64,000 bases of DNA, taken from contig CCNA01000022.1 of the NCBI GenBank assembly GCA_000824805.1, forward strand, positions 1 through 64,000. Direction: 5' to 3'. The DNA comes from Mesorhizobium sp. SOD10 (lineage in GTDB: Bacteria > Pseudomonadota > Alphaproteobacteria > Rhizobiales > Rhizobiaceae). Made by a program: the position numbers and the translations under genes. This document shows positions 25,452 through 35,350 of the stretch, piece by piece. Under the pieces are notes generated by a model, which did not search any database, was not told the DNA's origin, and saw nothing but the letters and a program-made list of their open reading frames with translations. Position 1 is the first letter of the stretch. Each line of letters starts with the position of its first letter.

Positions 25452-27908
25452 TCAGTAGAGGCCGCCGCCGCCGTCCTGGATGGCCTGGTTGGCCTGAGGC
25501 GACAGCGCTCCGCCCGAGCCGTTCGAGCCGTCGGCGCCCATGCCGATCACCCAGTAGCTATCGGCCGGGCCGGTGCCGGGCTTGAATGCCTCGACGATGG
25601 TGTTGGGGTCGCCTTCGGCGGCGCGCATGCCGGTCTTGCGGTTGATGGCGATCAGCTTCATGCCGTCCGGAACCTGGAAATCGGTGTTCGGCTTGCCGTC
25701 GAGCGCGACGCGCATGAAGTCCTTGAAGATCGGCGCCGCTAGACCGCCGCCGGTGGCGCCATGGCCGAGGCCGCGCGGCGTGTCGTAGCCCATGTAAAGG
25801 CCGACGACGAGGTTGGGCGTGTAGCCGATGAACCAGGCGTCCTTCTCGTCATTGGTCGTGCCGGTCTTGCCGGCGATATGGCGGCCGAGCTCGCCAATGG
25901 TGGCGCCGGTGCCGCGCTGGACCACGCCTTCCATCATCGAGGTGATCTGGTAGGCGGTCATCGGGTCGAGCACCTGCTCGGAATTGTCGACCAGCTCGGG
26001 CTCCGGCTGGTTCTTCCATTCGGTGGCGTTGCAGCCTTCGCAGCCGCGCTCGTCCTGCTTGAACACCGTTTTGCCGTAACGATCCTGAATACGGTCGATG
26101 AGCGAAGGTTTGATCGATTTGCCGCCATTGGCCATGATCGAATAGGCCGACACCATGCGCATGACGGTCGTCTCGCCGGAGCCCAACGCCATCGGCAGAT
26201 AGGGCGCCAGATGATCGTAGACGCCGAAGCGTTCGGCATATTCCACGACCAGCTTCATGCCCATGTCGTTGGCGAGCCGCACCGTCATCAGGTTGCGCGA
26301 CTTCTCGATGCCGGAGCGCAAGGTGGCCGGGCCCGCGACCGTGCCGTCATAGTTCTTCGGCGTCCAGGTGGTGTTGCCGCTCTGGATGGTGATGGGGCCG
26401 TCCATGATCACCGAGGCGGGGGTGTAGCCGTTGTCGAGCGCCGCCGAATAGACGATCGGCTTGAACGAGGAGCCGGGCTGGCGCATCGCCTGGGTCGCGC
26501 GGTTGAATTCGGACTGCGCGTAAGAGAAACCACCGACCATGGCGAGCACGCGGCCGGTATGCGGATCCATGGCAACGAGGCCGCCTTCGACCTCCGGCAC
26601 CTGACGCAGCATATAAGTGTTGTCGGAGCCCTCGTTCTTCTGCACGAAGATCACGTCGCCGGGTTCCAGCACCTCCGCCGGAGACTTCGCCCTGACGGAC
26701 TTGCCTTTGACGAAGTGGCGCATGGCGAAGCCCATGTCTTCCTTGCTGACGGTGCCCTGGACACGTTCCTTGACCAGATCGCCGGAAACCTGCCGCGCCG
26801 GCTGAAGCCCGATGGTGAGGCCACTCGCCGAACTGTCGAGCACGACGGCAAGCGTCCATTCCGGCACGTCCTCCAGACCCTTCACATTGCCGAGCGGCAC
26901 GCCCCAGTCGCCGGAGATGTCGATATGTGTCACCGGACCGCGATAGCCGCGCAGCATGTCGTATTTGAGCAGGCCGTTCTGCATCGCCTTGCGCGCGATG
27001 AGCTGGATCTTCGGATCGAGCGTGGTGCGCACCGACAGGCCGCCCTCGTAAAGCGCGTTCTCGCCGTAGCGCGCGATGATCTGCCGGCGGACCTCCTCGG
27101 TGAAGTACTCGCCGGCGAACAGATAGGAGCCGTTGCGGCGCGGCGTCACGCCGAGCGGTTCGGCCTTGGCCTTGTCGCCCTCCTCGCGGGTGACATAGCC
27201 GTTCTCCACCATCTGATCGATGACCCAGTTGCGGCGCTCCAGCGCGCGATCGGCGTGCTTGAAGGGGTGATAGTTGTTCGGGCCCTTCGGCAACGAGGCG
27301 AGATAGGCGGCTTCCGCGACCGTCAGCTCGTTGACCGACTTGTCGAAATAGGTGAGCGCAGCACCCGCGACGCCGTAGGCGCCGAAGCCGAAGAAGATTT
27401 CGTTGAGATAGAGCTCGAGGATGCGGTCCTTCGAATAGGCCTGCTCGATGCGGAAGGCCAGGATCATCTCCTTGATCTTACGCTCATAGGTCTGGTCGGA
27501 GGTGAGCAGGAAGTTTTTCGCCACCTGCTGCGTGATCGTCGAGGCGCCGACCTGCCGCCTGCCGGAGCCGAGATTCTGCAGGTTGACGATGATGGCGCGC
27601 CCCAGGCCGGTGATGTCGATGCCGGGATGGTTGTAGAAGTTCTTATCCTCGGCCGACATAAAGGCGGCCTTGACGCGGTCCGGGATGGCCTGGATCGGCA
27701 GGTAGAGGCGTCGTTCACGCGCATATTCGGCCATCAGCGAACCGTCGGAAGCGTGAATGCGCGTCGTCACCGGCGGTTCGTATTTGGCCAGAACCTCGTA
27801 GTCGGGCAGGTCCTTCGTCAGATGGCTGATATAGATGGCAAGGCCGGCCGCCACCAGCAGCGCCAGCGTCGTGCCGATGCCGAAGAAATAGCCGATGAGA
27901 CGAATCAT
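25452..27908 (-). CDS. mrcA: Penicillin-binding protein 1A, bifunctional
   Basis: A class A PBP of 818 residues that polymerises and cross-links peptidoglycan. An N-terminal membrane anchor (IGTTLALLVAAGLAIYI) is followed by the GT51 glycosyltransferase domain with AFMSAEDKNFYNHPGID and GASTITQQVAKNF. An OB-like insert then precedes the transpeptidase domain with catalytic SSFK (RQPGSSFKPIVY), SRN, and KTGT (AGKTGTTNDEKDAWF). All key residues are present. It follows the amidase gene on the same strand after 231 nt. GGAGCGG precedes the ATG. Confidence 0.95.
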   Translation of the reverse strand: MIRLIGYFFGIGTTLALLVAAGLAIYISHLTKDLPDYEVLAKYEPPVTTRIHASDGSLMAEYARERRLYLPIQAIPDRVKAAFMSAEDKNFYNHPGIDITGLGRAIIVNLQNLGSGRRQVGASTITQQVAKNFLLTSDQTYERKIKEMILAFRIEQAYSKDRILELYLNEIFFGFGAYGVAGAALTYFDKSVNELTVAEAAYLASLPKGPNNYHPFKHADRALERRNWVIDQMVENGYVTREEGDKAKAEPLGVTPRRNGSYLFAGEYFTEEVRRQIIARYGENALYEGGLSVRTTLDPKIQLIARKAMQNGLLKYDMLRGYRGPVTHIDISGDWGVPLGNVKGLEDVPEWTLAVVLDSSASGLTIGLQPARQVSGDLVKERVQGTVSKEDMGFAMRHFVKGKSVRAKSPAEVLEPGDVIFVQKNEGSDNTYMLRQVPEVEGGLVAMDPHTGRVLAMVGGFSYAQSEFNRATQAMRQPGSSFKPIVYSAALDNGYTPASVIMDGPITIQSGNTTWTPKNYDGTVAGPATLRSGIEKSRNLMTVRLANDMGMKLVVEYAERFGVYDHLAPYLPMALGSGETTVMRMVSAYSIMANGGKSIKPSLIDRIQDRYGKTVFKQDERGCEGCNATEWKNQPEPELVDNSEQVLDPMTAYQITSMMEGVVQRGTGATIGELGRHIAGKTGTTNDEKDAWFIGYTPNLVVGLYMGYDTPRGLGHGATGGGLAAPIFKDFMRVALDGKPNTDFQVPDGMKLIAINRKTGMRAAEGDPNTIVEAFKPGTGPADSYWVIGMGADGSNGSGGALSPQANQAIQDGGGGLY

Positions 27909-28139
27909 GCCCGCTCCAGTCCGAGATTCGGGAATTTCCTAAACGAAGCCGACAGTCGCGCAAGCTTCCCGGGGCGGTCCCAATCCGCAGTCAAAAACCC
28001 ATGTCGCGACCATGTGGACAAAATACGGCAGCGCGAAATTTGAGGACTCGGTTGCCGAATAATAACGCCGGGTGTTGTCCTCATGCAACGCCGCTTGTGG
28101 TTGCAGGCGCCCCGGCGGTTGTGGGCAGGTGCAGCGAGC

Positions 28140-29393
28140 TCAGCCGCCCGTCGCGGTTCCGGCCTTGGCGGCGGCAAACAGGGCCACAGCGTTTGTTATG
28201 CTTTGCGCCGCCTTGCCGCGCCAGTCGGCGCTGAGCAGTTGCGCCTCGTCCTTGACGTTGGACAGGTAGCCAAGTTCGACCAGAACCGACGGCACGTCCG
28301 GGGCCTTGAGCACCCTGAAGCCGGCCGAACGCTGCGGATTGTTGATCAAGCCGACGCTAGTCGACAGCTGACCGACCAGCGTATGGGCGAAGCTCATCGA
28401 GAAACTATGGGTTTCACGGCGGATCAGATCGATCAGGATGTCCGTGACTTCCTTGTTGTCGTCCTCGATCTTCATCCCGGCAAACTGGTCGGAGAGGTTC
28501 TCGCGATCGGCGAGCGCCTGGGCCTCCGGATCGGAAGCCTTGTCCGACAGCGTGTAGACCGTGGCGCCGCGTAGCCCTTTGACGGCGATCGTATCGGCAT
28601 GGATGGAGATCAGAAGGTCGGCCTCATGCTGGCGCGCGATGCGCACGCGTTCGTCCAGCGCCAAGTATACGTCATTGTCGCGCGTCATATAGACATCGTA
28701 TTTGCCGACCGCGGCCAGCTTGTCGCGCAGTTCCTTGGCAAAGGCGAGCGTAACGTCCTTCTCGACCGTCCCGGCGGAGCTTTCAGCCCCGCCATCGACG
28801 CCGCCATGGCCAGGGTCGATAACCACCGTGAAGCGATGGCCGGGCGCCGAGATCGGTCCGGTGCCGACCCGTTCGCCCTTTCCGCCGGAAACGGTCGAAC
28901 CGGTCGTCAGCGCCTGGTTGGCAAGTGCTTCGTCGAACTCCCGTTCGGAAGCGGCCGACATGTCGATGGCGATGCGATAGCCGCTGCCGTCGTCATTCTT
29001 GAGCACGTCGAGCTTGTCGACGGCGAAAGGTCCCTTGCCGGTGAGGATCAGGCGCGAACCGTGCCCCTGATCGCCGTAGCGGACGGCCCGCACGAGACCT
29101 CGCGGCTTCACATCCTTGGCGTCGAGAGCGAATCGCGTGCGCGGCAGGTCGACGACCAGGCGATAGGGGCCGCGCAGCAGGAACCATTTGATGTCCGGTT
29201 CGCGGTCGAAGTTCACGACGATGCGCATCTTTGCGGCGTCGCCGGCCATCTTGTAGCCGGTTGCGCCAAGCAGGGTATCGGCGTGCGCGACCGCGAAACA
29301 GGACAGGATAGTCACCAGCAAGGCGACCCAAGCCAGGCGCAGGACATGCCCGGCGGCCCTACCCCTCTTGTCCGCGGTGCCCGCCGATCCCAT
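28140..29393 (-). CDS. N-acetylmuramoyl-L-alanine amidase with AMIN domain
   Basis: A periplasmic zinc amidase of 417 residues (AmiA/B/C type) that cuts the bond between muramic acid and the stem peptide, mainly at division. An N-terminal signal/anchor (VLRLAWVALLVTILSCFAVAHA) leads to an AMIN domain (about 45-150) for septal targeting, then Amidase_3 with VIDPGHGGVDGGAES (zinc His), a metal Glu in TVEKDVTLAFAKEL, SIHAD, and the catalytic Glu in VELGYLSN. Its neighbour downstream is PBP1a, and RNase E is divergent, an arrangement common in rhizobia. Confidence 0.93.
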   Translation of the reverse strand: MGSAGTADKRGRAAGHVLRLAWVALLVTILSCFAVAHADTLLGATGYKMAGDAAKMRIVVNFDREPDIKWFLLRGPYRLVVDLPRTRFALDAKDVKPRGLVRAVRYGDQGHGSRLILTGKGPFAVDKLDVLKNDDGSGYRIAIDMSAASEREFDEALANQALTTGSTVSGGKGERVGTGPISAPGHRFTVVIDPGHGGVDGGAESSAGTVEKDVTLAFAKELRDKLAAVGKYDVYMTRDNDVYLALDERVRIARQHEADLLISIHADTIAVKGLRGATVYTLSDKASDPEAQALADRENLSDQFAGMKIEDDNKEVTDILIDLIRRETHSFSMSFAHTLVGQLSTSVGLINNPQRSAGFRVLKAPDVPSVLVELGYLSNVKDEAQLLSADWRGKAAQSITNAVALFAAAKAGTATGG

Positions 29394-30039
29394 CTCTTAT
29401 CTGTCGCTCCCGGTTTGACGCCTTGCGCCTGGTCTTCCTGCAGAGTGCCCGTCAGGCCACCAATTCGATTAACGATTGGTATTCAGAGAAGGTTAACCAA
29501 GCCTTTCATGGAGCGCGACGAAAGGGACCTTCCCCTGCGGAAGCGCTTTTTGCCGGCATCCGAAATCGGGGTTGCCTTCCATCCCGCCAAATCATAAAAG
29601 CGACGTTGGATCACTGCAATCCTGGAACCGCTCGCCTCAGCGGTTTCCTGCCAAAGGCCGGATGCAAAGGCGGCTCCGTTATCCTTCCAGGCTCAGGTGG
29701 TCGCGACGATTTTCGCAGGCGTGCTCCCGTGGCGGGGGAATCGCTTGCGTGAGGAAAACGGCCGGGGTTGCCCGCGCCGGCTCTTCGTGAGCAAACAAGC
29801 TGGTCCGGCTCAGCCCGGGCTTTGGTTCAAAAGGTTCTGCTGGGTGCCGATGGCTTCAAGCGCAATCATGGAAAGGTCCGCGTCAAACCGCGCCATAGTG
29901 GCTGCGGGCGGCACCGCCATCGCGCTGAAGCGGCGGCTAGCGGACATTCAATCATCCGGCATGCACACAGATACAGGCGCACAGCGGCGGGCATTGCCAC
30001 GCCAGCTGCGGCCGTCGGCTGCCGGCAGGAAACAAAATA
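29394..30039 (+). promoter_or_regulatory. Long leader/promoter region of rne
   Basis: A 646-nt stretch without a convincing gene between the divergent amidase and RNase E. It must hold both promoters and probably a long rne 5' UTR. In E. coli the rne leader mediates feedback control by RNase E; by analogy this leader may do the same. GTTAACC near 29491 and GATTAACG near 29467 lie close to the amidase start. Confidence 0.45.
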
Positions 30040-33018
30040 ATGCCCAACAAGATGCTGATAGACGCCTCCCACCCGGAGGAAACGCGCGTTGTCGTCGTTC
30101 GCGGTAACCGCATCGAAGAATTCGACTTTGAATCCCAGGACAAGAAGCAGCTCAAAGGAAACATCTACCTCGCCCGCGTAACCCGCGTCGAACCTTCCCT
30201 CCAGGCAGCCTTTGTCGAGTATGGCGGCAACCGTCACGGCTTCCTCGCCTTCAGTGAAATCCATCCCGATTATTACCAGATCCCGGTCGCCGACCGTCAG
30301 GCTCTGCTGCGCGCCGAAGCGCAGGAAGCCGAGGACGAGGACGACGAGGAGGCCGAGAGCGGCGAAGAGCAGCAGGCGCGCGATCGCGGCGGCCGGCGCA
30401 ACCGGCGTCGCGGCGGCAAGAACCGCGACCGCGGCGAGCACAAGCACGATGCCGAAGTCGCCGCTTCCCCTGAAAGCGGGGAAAGCCCGGCTGAGGCCAT
30501 AGCGGCCGAGGAAACGGCTGCCGAGGCGGTGAATAACGAAGATGCCGGCGGCGAGACCGGCGATGCCCGGGCGGAAAATGCCGAGACGGTCTCCGAGGCC
30601 GAGGCCGTGCCGGAAGCGGCTGAAGGGCCTGCCGCCGAGACTGGCGGCGACGCCGTAGCGGCCGAAGATGCCGACGACGAGGACGGGAAATCGTCCGAAG
30701 GCGGGCCCACATCGATCGCCGCGAGCGTCGACGCCGACGTGATTTCCGAGGCCGTCCCGCAGACGGATCAGTCCGAGCAGAGCGGCGAAGCCGCCGCCAG
30801 CGACACTGATCGCGGCATGCTGGAGGATGTCTCGTCCTCGCATTCGGACGAGCACGAGGTCGAATCGGTCGGCGCCGAAGACGCGCTCGAGGAGATCCGC
30901 AACCGCCGCAAGCCGGTACGTCGCCAGTACAAGATCCAGGAAGTCATCAAGCGCCGGCAGATCCTTCTGGTGCAGGTGGTCAAGGAAGAGCGCGGCAACA
31001 AGGGCGCTGCTCTCACCACGTATCTCTCGCTTGCCGGCCGCTATTCGGTGCTGATGCCCAACACGGCGCGCGGCGGCGGCATCTCGCGCAAGATCACCAA
31101 CGCGCAGGACCGCAAGCGCCTGAAGGAGGTCGTGGCCGACCTCGAAGTGCCGCAGGGCATGGGCGTCATCCTGCGCACCGCCGGCGAAAGCCGCACCAAG
31201 GCCGAGATCAAGCGCGATTACGAATATCTGATGCGGCTGTGGGAGAATGTCCGCAACCTCACGCTGCAATCCACCGCCCCTGCCCTGGTCTATGAGGAAG
31301 GCAGCCTGATCAAGCGCTCGGTGCGCGACCTCTACAACAAGGATATCGACGAGATCCTGGTCTCCGGCGAGGACGGCTATCGCGAGGCCAAGGACTTCAT
31401 GCGCATGCTGATGCCGAGCCATGCCAAGGTGGTTCAGCCCTACCGCGACACCACGCCGATCTTCGTGCGCAACGGCATCGAGGCGCAGCTCGACCGCATG
31501 CTGCAGCCGCAGGTGACGCTGAAGAGCGGCGGCTACATCATCATCAACCAGACCGAGGCGCTGGTTTCGATCGACGTCAACTCCGGCCGCTCCACCAAGG
31601 AGCATTCGATCGAGGAGACAGCGCTCCACACCAACCTGGAAGCGGCCGAGGAAGTAGCGCGCCAGTTGAGACTGCGCGACCTTGCCGGTCTCATCGTCAT
31701 CGACTTCATCGATATGGAGGAGAACCGCAACAACCGCGCCGTCGAGAAGCGGCTGAAGGATCACCTCAAGAACGACCGCGCCCGCATCCAGGTCGGCCGC
31801 ATCTCGCATTTCGGCCTGATGGAGATGTCGCGCCAGCGCATCCGCGCCAGCGTGCTGGAATCGACCATGAAGCCCTGCCCGCATTGCGGCGGCACCGGCC
31901 ATGTGCGCTCCGATTCTTCCGTGGCGCTGATGGTGGTGCGGGCGATTGAGGAATTCCTGCTCAAGGATTCGCGCAGCCACATCATCGTGCGCACACCGGC
32001 CGCGACTGCGCTCTATGTGCTCAACCACAAGCGCGCCAATCTGGTGGAGCTTGAAGCCCGTTTCGGCCTGACCATCACGATCGAGGCCGACGAGACGCTC
32101 GGCACCCAGCACTACGCGATCTTCCGCGGCGCCATTGCCGAAAAGCCGGAAGGCTTTGTCGAAATACGCAGCCTGCCGGCCTATGTCGAGCCGGAAGAGC
32201 CCGAGGACGAGATCGTCGTCGAGGAGGAGGAAGAAGAGGTCTCGGTCCAGGCCGAACAGCCGCGCCACCCGGAGCAGCAGGGCCAGCACCAGCAGCGCTC
32301 CGAGGAGGGCGAAGGCCGCCGGCGCCGCAAGCGTCGCCGGCGGCGCGGCGGCAGGGATCGCGACCGTGATCACAATGGCGAAGCCGCGGCTGCGCCGACC
32401 GAAGCCGGCGAAGGAACCGGCGCCGCGGATGGTACCGAAGAAACAGCTCAGGGCGTGACCGCCGGCGGTGAGGCCGTGGCGGCGACAACGGAGGAAGGCG
32501 CGGCCAAGAAGCGCCGGCGCGGCAAGCGCGGCGGCAAGCGCAACCGCCGCGAGGACGAGGCTTCGGAGGCAGTTGCCGGCGAGACTGTCGGCGACACCGA
32601 GGAAGAAGCGGTGGAAGGTGAGGAAACCGCCGGCGAGCCGGTGATGGCAGCCGCGCCCGAGCAGCCTGCCGCTCCCGCCGCCGCCAATGACGATGCCGAG
32701 ACGGCCGAAAAGCCGAAGAAACCGCGCCGTTCACGAGCCAAAAGGGCGGCCGAGGAAACCGTCGCCGAGACGGTGTCGGAGCCTGTGGCGGAAGCCCAGG
32801 CCGCGCCAGTGACAGTCGAGCCCGAGCCGGAGCCGGCGGCTGCCACACCCGCGGCGGCCGAGGCGGAGCCGGCCGTGAACGCGCATCCGACGCGGCGCAA
32901 GCCGCAGTCGATCGACGCGCCGGTTGTTCCCGTCGTGTCCTCGAACGTGTCCGACGAGGCCAAGGCCGAAGACAAGCCGAAGCGCGCCGGCTGGTGGCAG
33001 CGCAAGGGTTTTTTCTAA
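30040..33018 (+). CDS. rne: Ribonuclease E
   Basis: A 992-residue endoribonuclease, the core of the RNA degradosome. The S1 domain begins at about residue 36 and is split by an acidic, Ala/Glu-rich insertion of roughly 200 residues (about 92-295), which is typical of alphaproteobacterial RNase E. The catalytic DNase I-like domain has LVSIDVNSGRS and IDFIDMEENRNN, whose aspartates bind Mg. The Zn-link CPHCGGTGH joins subunits. After residue 720 the protein is a disordered E/R/K/A-rich scaffold with basic RNA-binding blocks (RRRKRRRRRGGRDRDR). It ends at a strong terminator. Confidence 0.96.
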   Translation: MPNKMLIDASHPEETRVVVVRGNRIEEFDFESQDKKQLKGNIYLARVTRVEPSLQAAFVEYGGNRHGFLAFSEIHPDYYQIPVADRQALLRAEAQEAEDEDDEEAESGEEQQARDRGGRRNRRRGGKNRDRGEHKHDAEVAASPESGESPAEAIAAEETAAEAVNNEDAGGETGDARAENAETVSEAEAVPEAAEGPAAETGGDAVAAEDADDEDGKSSEGGPTSIAASVDADVISEAVPQTDQSEQSGEAAASDTDRGMLEDVSSSHSDEHEVESVGAEDALEEIRNRRKPVRRQYKIQEVIKRRQILLVQVVKEERGNKGAALTTYLSLAGRYSVLMPNTARGGGISRKITNAQDRKRLKEVVADLEVPQGMGVILRTAGESRTKAEIKRDYEYLMRLWENVRNLTLQSTAPALVYEEGSLIKRSVRDLYNKDIDEILVSGEDGYREAKDFMRMLMPSHAKVVQPYRDTTPIFVRNGIEAQLDRMLQPQVTLKSGGYIIINQTEALVSIDVNSGRSTKEHSIEETALHTNLEAAEEVARQLRLRDLAGLIVIDFIDMEENRNNRAVEKRLKDHLKNDRARIQVGRISHFGLMEMSRQRIRASVLESTMKPCPHCGGTGHVRSDSSVALMVVRAIEEFLLKDSRSHIIVRTPAATALYVLNHKRANLVELEARFGLTITIEADETLGTQHYAIFRGAIAEKPEGFVEIRSLPAYVEPEEPEDEIVVEEEEEEVSVQAEQPRHPEQQGQHQQRSEEGEGRRRRKRRRRRGGRDRDRDHNGEAAAAPTEAGEGTGAADGTEETAQGVTAGGEAVAATTEEGAAKKRRRGKRGGKRNRREDEASEAVAGETVGDTEEEAVEGEETAGEPVMAAAPEQPAAPAAANDDAETAEKPKKPRRSRAKRAAEETVAETVSEPVAEAQAAPVTVEPEPEPAAATPAAAEAEPAVNAHPTRRKPQSIDAPVVPVVSSNVSDEAKAEDKPKRAGWWQRKGFF

Positions 33019-33052
33019 GATTTTCAACCCTATAGCCTAAGCAGATAACAAA

Positions 33053-33083
33053 AAAAATCCCGCGCCGCCGGCGCGGGATTTTT
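33053..33083 (+). terminator. Rho-independent terminator after rne
   Basis: Perfect 10-bp stem atcccgcgcc / ggcgcgggat with loop gcc, preceded by a run of A and followed by ttttctttc, 38 nt after the stop. Confidence 0.93.
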
Positions 33084-33234
33084 CTTTCAGTCGGGTCTGG
33101 ACGCACGAAAAGCCGGCATCATCAACGGCCATAAGCAGAGCCGGATCGATGAGCTGCTGCCTTGGAATTCCCGCCGAGTAAGGCGTGCACAAAAATTGCA
33201 GTTGGCCGAAGCGGAAAAATCTTCGTTCAGAGCA

Positions 33235-34241
33235 TCACAGTTTGACCAGTTGCTTGCCGAAGTTCTCTCCCTTCAACATGCGAACGAAAGCGTGGGGCAC
33301 GATCTCAATGCCTTCCGCAACATCTTCTCGTGTCTGAAGCAGTCCCTGTCTGTGCCATGCCAGCAGATCGGCAATCGCCATCTCGTATTCTCCCTCGTGA
33401 TCGTCGAGCAGGAACCCTTCTATCCGCGCGCGCGGGTGATCAGGGTCCTTCTGAGATGCCTGACACCGATGTCCGGCTGGTCAAATCGGTCGGCCAAGGC
33501 AACTGTCCCTACGACCACCACCCTGCCAAAGGTGTTGAGGTTTAACATGGCTGCATCGTGAATCGGCCCGGCGGTGTTGTCGATAAAGACGTCGACGCCT
33601 TTCGGGCATGCGGTCGCAACATCTGCCACGAGATCAGCCGAGCTTCGATGATTGAGGCCGGTCCGATATCCAAGTTCCCTGCACCACTCCAGCTTCTCGT
33701 CCGAGCCCGCAACAGCGACTGGGTCGAATCCTTTGATCCGCGCGATCTGTCCCGCAATCTGACCCACAGCTCCTGAAGCGGCAGAGATCAACACGGTTTC
33801 CCCCACCTTCGGAGTTGCGGTTTTGAGGAGAGTGAAGTAGGCGGTGAGACCGGGCATGCCGAGATAGCTCAGCGCGGACTGAATCGGAGCGTCGGTAGTC
33901 GTCACTGGTTTGGCCGACGCGGCCGAGATCACGCTGAACGGTTGCCAACCAAAATAATCGCTCATCACCAGGTCACCTGGCTTGAAGTCTGGAGACTCAG
34001 ACGTAATAACCTCGCCAATTCCGCCGCCGCACATCAGATCGCCAATCTTGAAACCGGCAGCATAGTTCTTCGCAGGGCTGATCCGACCGCGCATATAGGG
34101 GTCGACGGATAGCCACAAAGTTTTCACCAGCAGCTCACCATCCGCAGCCTCGGGAATTGGGCGGTCCTCCAAGGCCCAGTTCTCGACGGAGGGCATTGCG
34201 GAAGGGTAGCTGCGAAGTATCCAGCTAGGATTCGTGGACAT
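33235..34241 (-). pseudogene. MDR-family NADP-dependent oxidoreductase, frameshifted
   Basis: A zinc-independent medium-chain reductase (curcumin/leukotriene-B4 reductase-like). It has the substrate domain with LWLSVDPYMRGRI and the cofactor site LISAASGAVGQIAGQIARIKG. The frame runs to ITRARG and stops at about 33420. Removing one CG from the run CGCGCGCGCG at about 33425-33434 restores a further 63-codon tail (IEGFLLDDHEGEYEMAIADL and so on) ending LVKL at 33235, which completes the family length. So the gene is either inactivated by a 2-nt slip or this is a sequencing error. The start at 34241 has GAGGAG at the right distance. A LysR gene is divergent. Confidence 0.85.
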
Positions 34242-34348
34242 GTCCATCTCCTCAAACTGAGCGTTCGCCACATTGATGTATGAATCCGATTTCCGTGTTA
34301 ATTGACACCGGGCGAGAGACATTGTTTTGAATTTCGGAAGAATGGCGC

Positions 34349-35254
34349 ATGGATATGATCGAGGCCATGAAGGTGGCCGTGGCAGTCGCCCGACGTAACA
34401 GCTTCTCTTCTGCGAGCCGCGATTTGCGCCTTTCCGCGGCCTCGGTAAGCCGCATTGTGGCGGACTTGGAGGCTGATCTGGGCGTACGTCTCTTCAACCG
34501 CACCACCAGGCAGATCAATCTCACGGATGCCGGCATGGAGTTCGTGCAAAAGAGCACCGGCCTCCTGGAGGAACTTGATCAGATGCGGAGCGCGGTACGC
34601 GAACGCCACGAAACCCCTCGCGGCCAACTCCACGTCTCCTGCGTAACGGCCTTTGGCAATGAGTGCCTGGCATCAGCGGTTCCTGAGTTCGTGAGACGGT
34701 TCCCGCAGCTCGAGGTCTCAATCGACCTTGGCAACCGGCTGGTCGATCTCATTGGAGAGCACTTCGATGTCGCCATCCGGGTAGGACCGTTGAACGATTC
34801 ATCCCTGATTGCGCAGAAGATTTTCACGCAGAGGATCGTGTTCGTCGCGACGCCCCAGTTTTGCGAGCAATATGGGACACCGAGGACCTTGGACGAGATC
34901 AGAGCTCGCCCGTCCGTTACTCAGGTCAGCGGGGAATGGGGGCGCGTTCATAAGTTTTCGCACCAAGGGAAGGTCATTGACTTCGAAGTGCCGCAGCAAC
35001 TGACAATGAACTCAGCGCGAGCGGTGAGAAACGCCTGCCTAGCGGGAGGGGGCTATTCCCTCTTGAGCGATTTCATGGTCGCCCAGGATATAGCGGAGAA
35101 CCGCCTCGTGCGGCTGCTGCCGGATTATGAACCCATCGAGCAACCGATCTTCGCCTTCTATGCTCAGCGACGTCACATCCCACATAAAGTCAGGGTGTTT
35201 ATCGACTATTTGGCGGAGGCCTTCAGTGGCAAAACACCAGCTGACACCTCGTGA
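34349..35254 (+). CDS. LysR-family transcriptional regulator
   Basis: A 301-residue LTTR. The N-terminal winged helix-turn-helix is MKVAVAVARRNSFSSASRDL followed by LSAASVSRIVADLEADLGVRLFNRTTR. The effector domain has HVSCVTAFGNECLASAVPEF, a FDVAIRVGPLNDSSLIAQKI pattern, and a typical C-terminus ending FIDYLAEAF. It belongs to the DsdA/AaeR-like subgroup often found next to the reductase it regulates. It is 107 nt from the divergent MDR oxidoreductase, which is the probable target. Confidence 0.92.
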   Translation: MDMIEAMKVAVAVARRNSFSSASRDLRLSAASVSRIVADLEADLGVRLFNRTTRQINLTDAGMEFVQKSTGLLEELDQMRSAVRERHETPRGQLHVSCVTAFGNECLASAVPEFVRRFPQLEVSIDLGNRLVDLIGEHFDVAIRVGPLNDSSLIAQKIFTQRIVFVATPQFCEQYGTPRTLDEIRARPSVTQVSGEWGRVHKFSHQGKVIDFEVPQQLTMNSARAVRNACLAGGGYSLLSDFMVAQDIAENRLVRLLPDYEPIEQPIFAFYAQRRHIPHKVRVFIDYLAEAFSGKTPADTS

Positions 35255-35350
35255 CATCTCTCGAACGTGTCGCCATCCTTAGTGGCTCCTTTTCTCCGCA
35301 CCTCATTCAGGATCCAGGTGCGATGGCCCACCGCTTACCAAAAACCAGCG

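Noticed and set aside
25761..28043. A 760-codon plus-strand frame opposite the PBP1a gene
   Set aside because: Mirror frame of mrcA, rich in His, Arg and Asp, with no family features.
29866..32373. An 835-codon frame on the minus strand opposite rne
   Set aside because: It is antisense to the clear RNase E gene in high-GC DNA with strong third-base bias, which leaves long open shadow frames. The product has no domain I recognise.
34242..34348. Defined LysR operator between the MDR gene and LysR gene
   Set aside because: I looked for a T-N11-A palindrome but found no convincing one.
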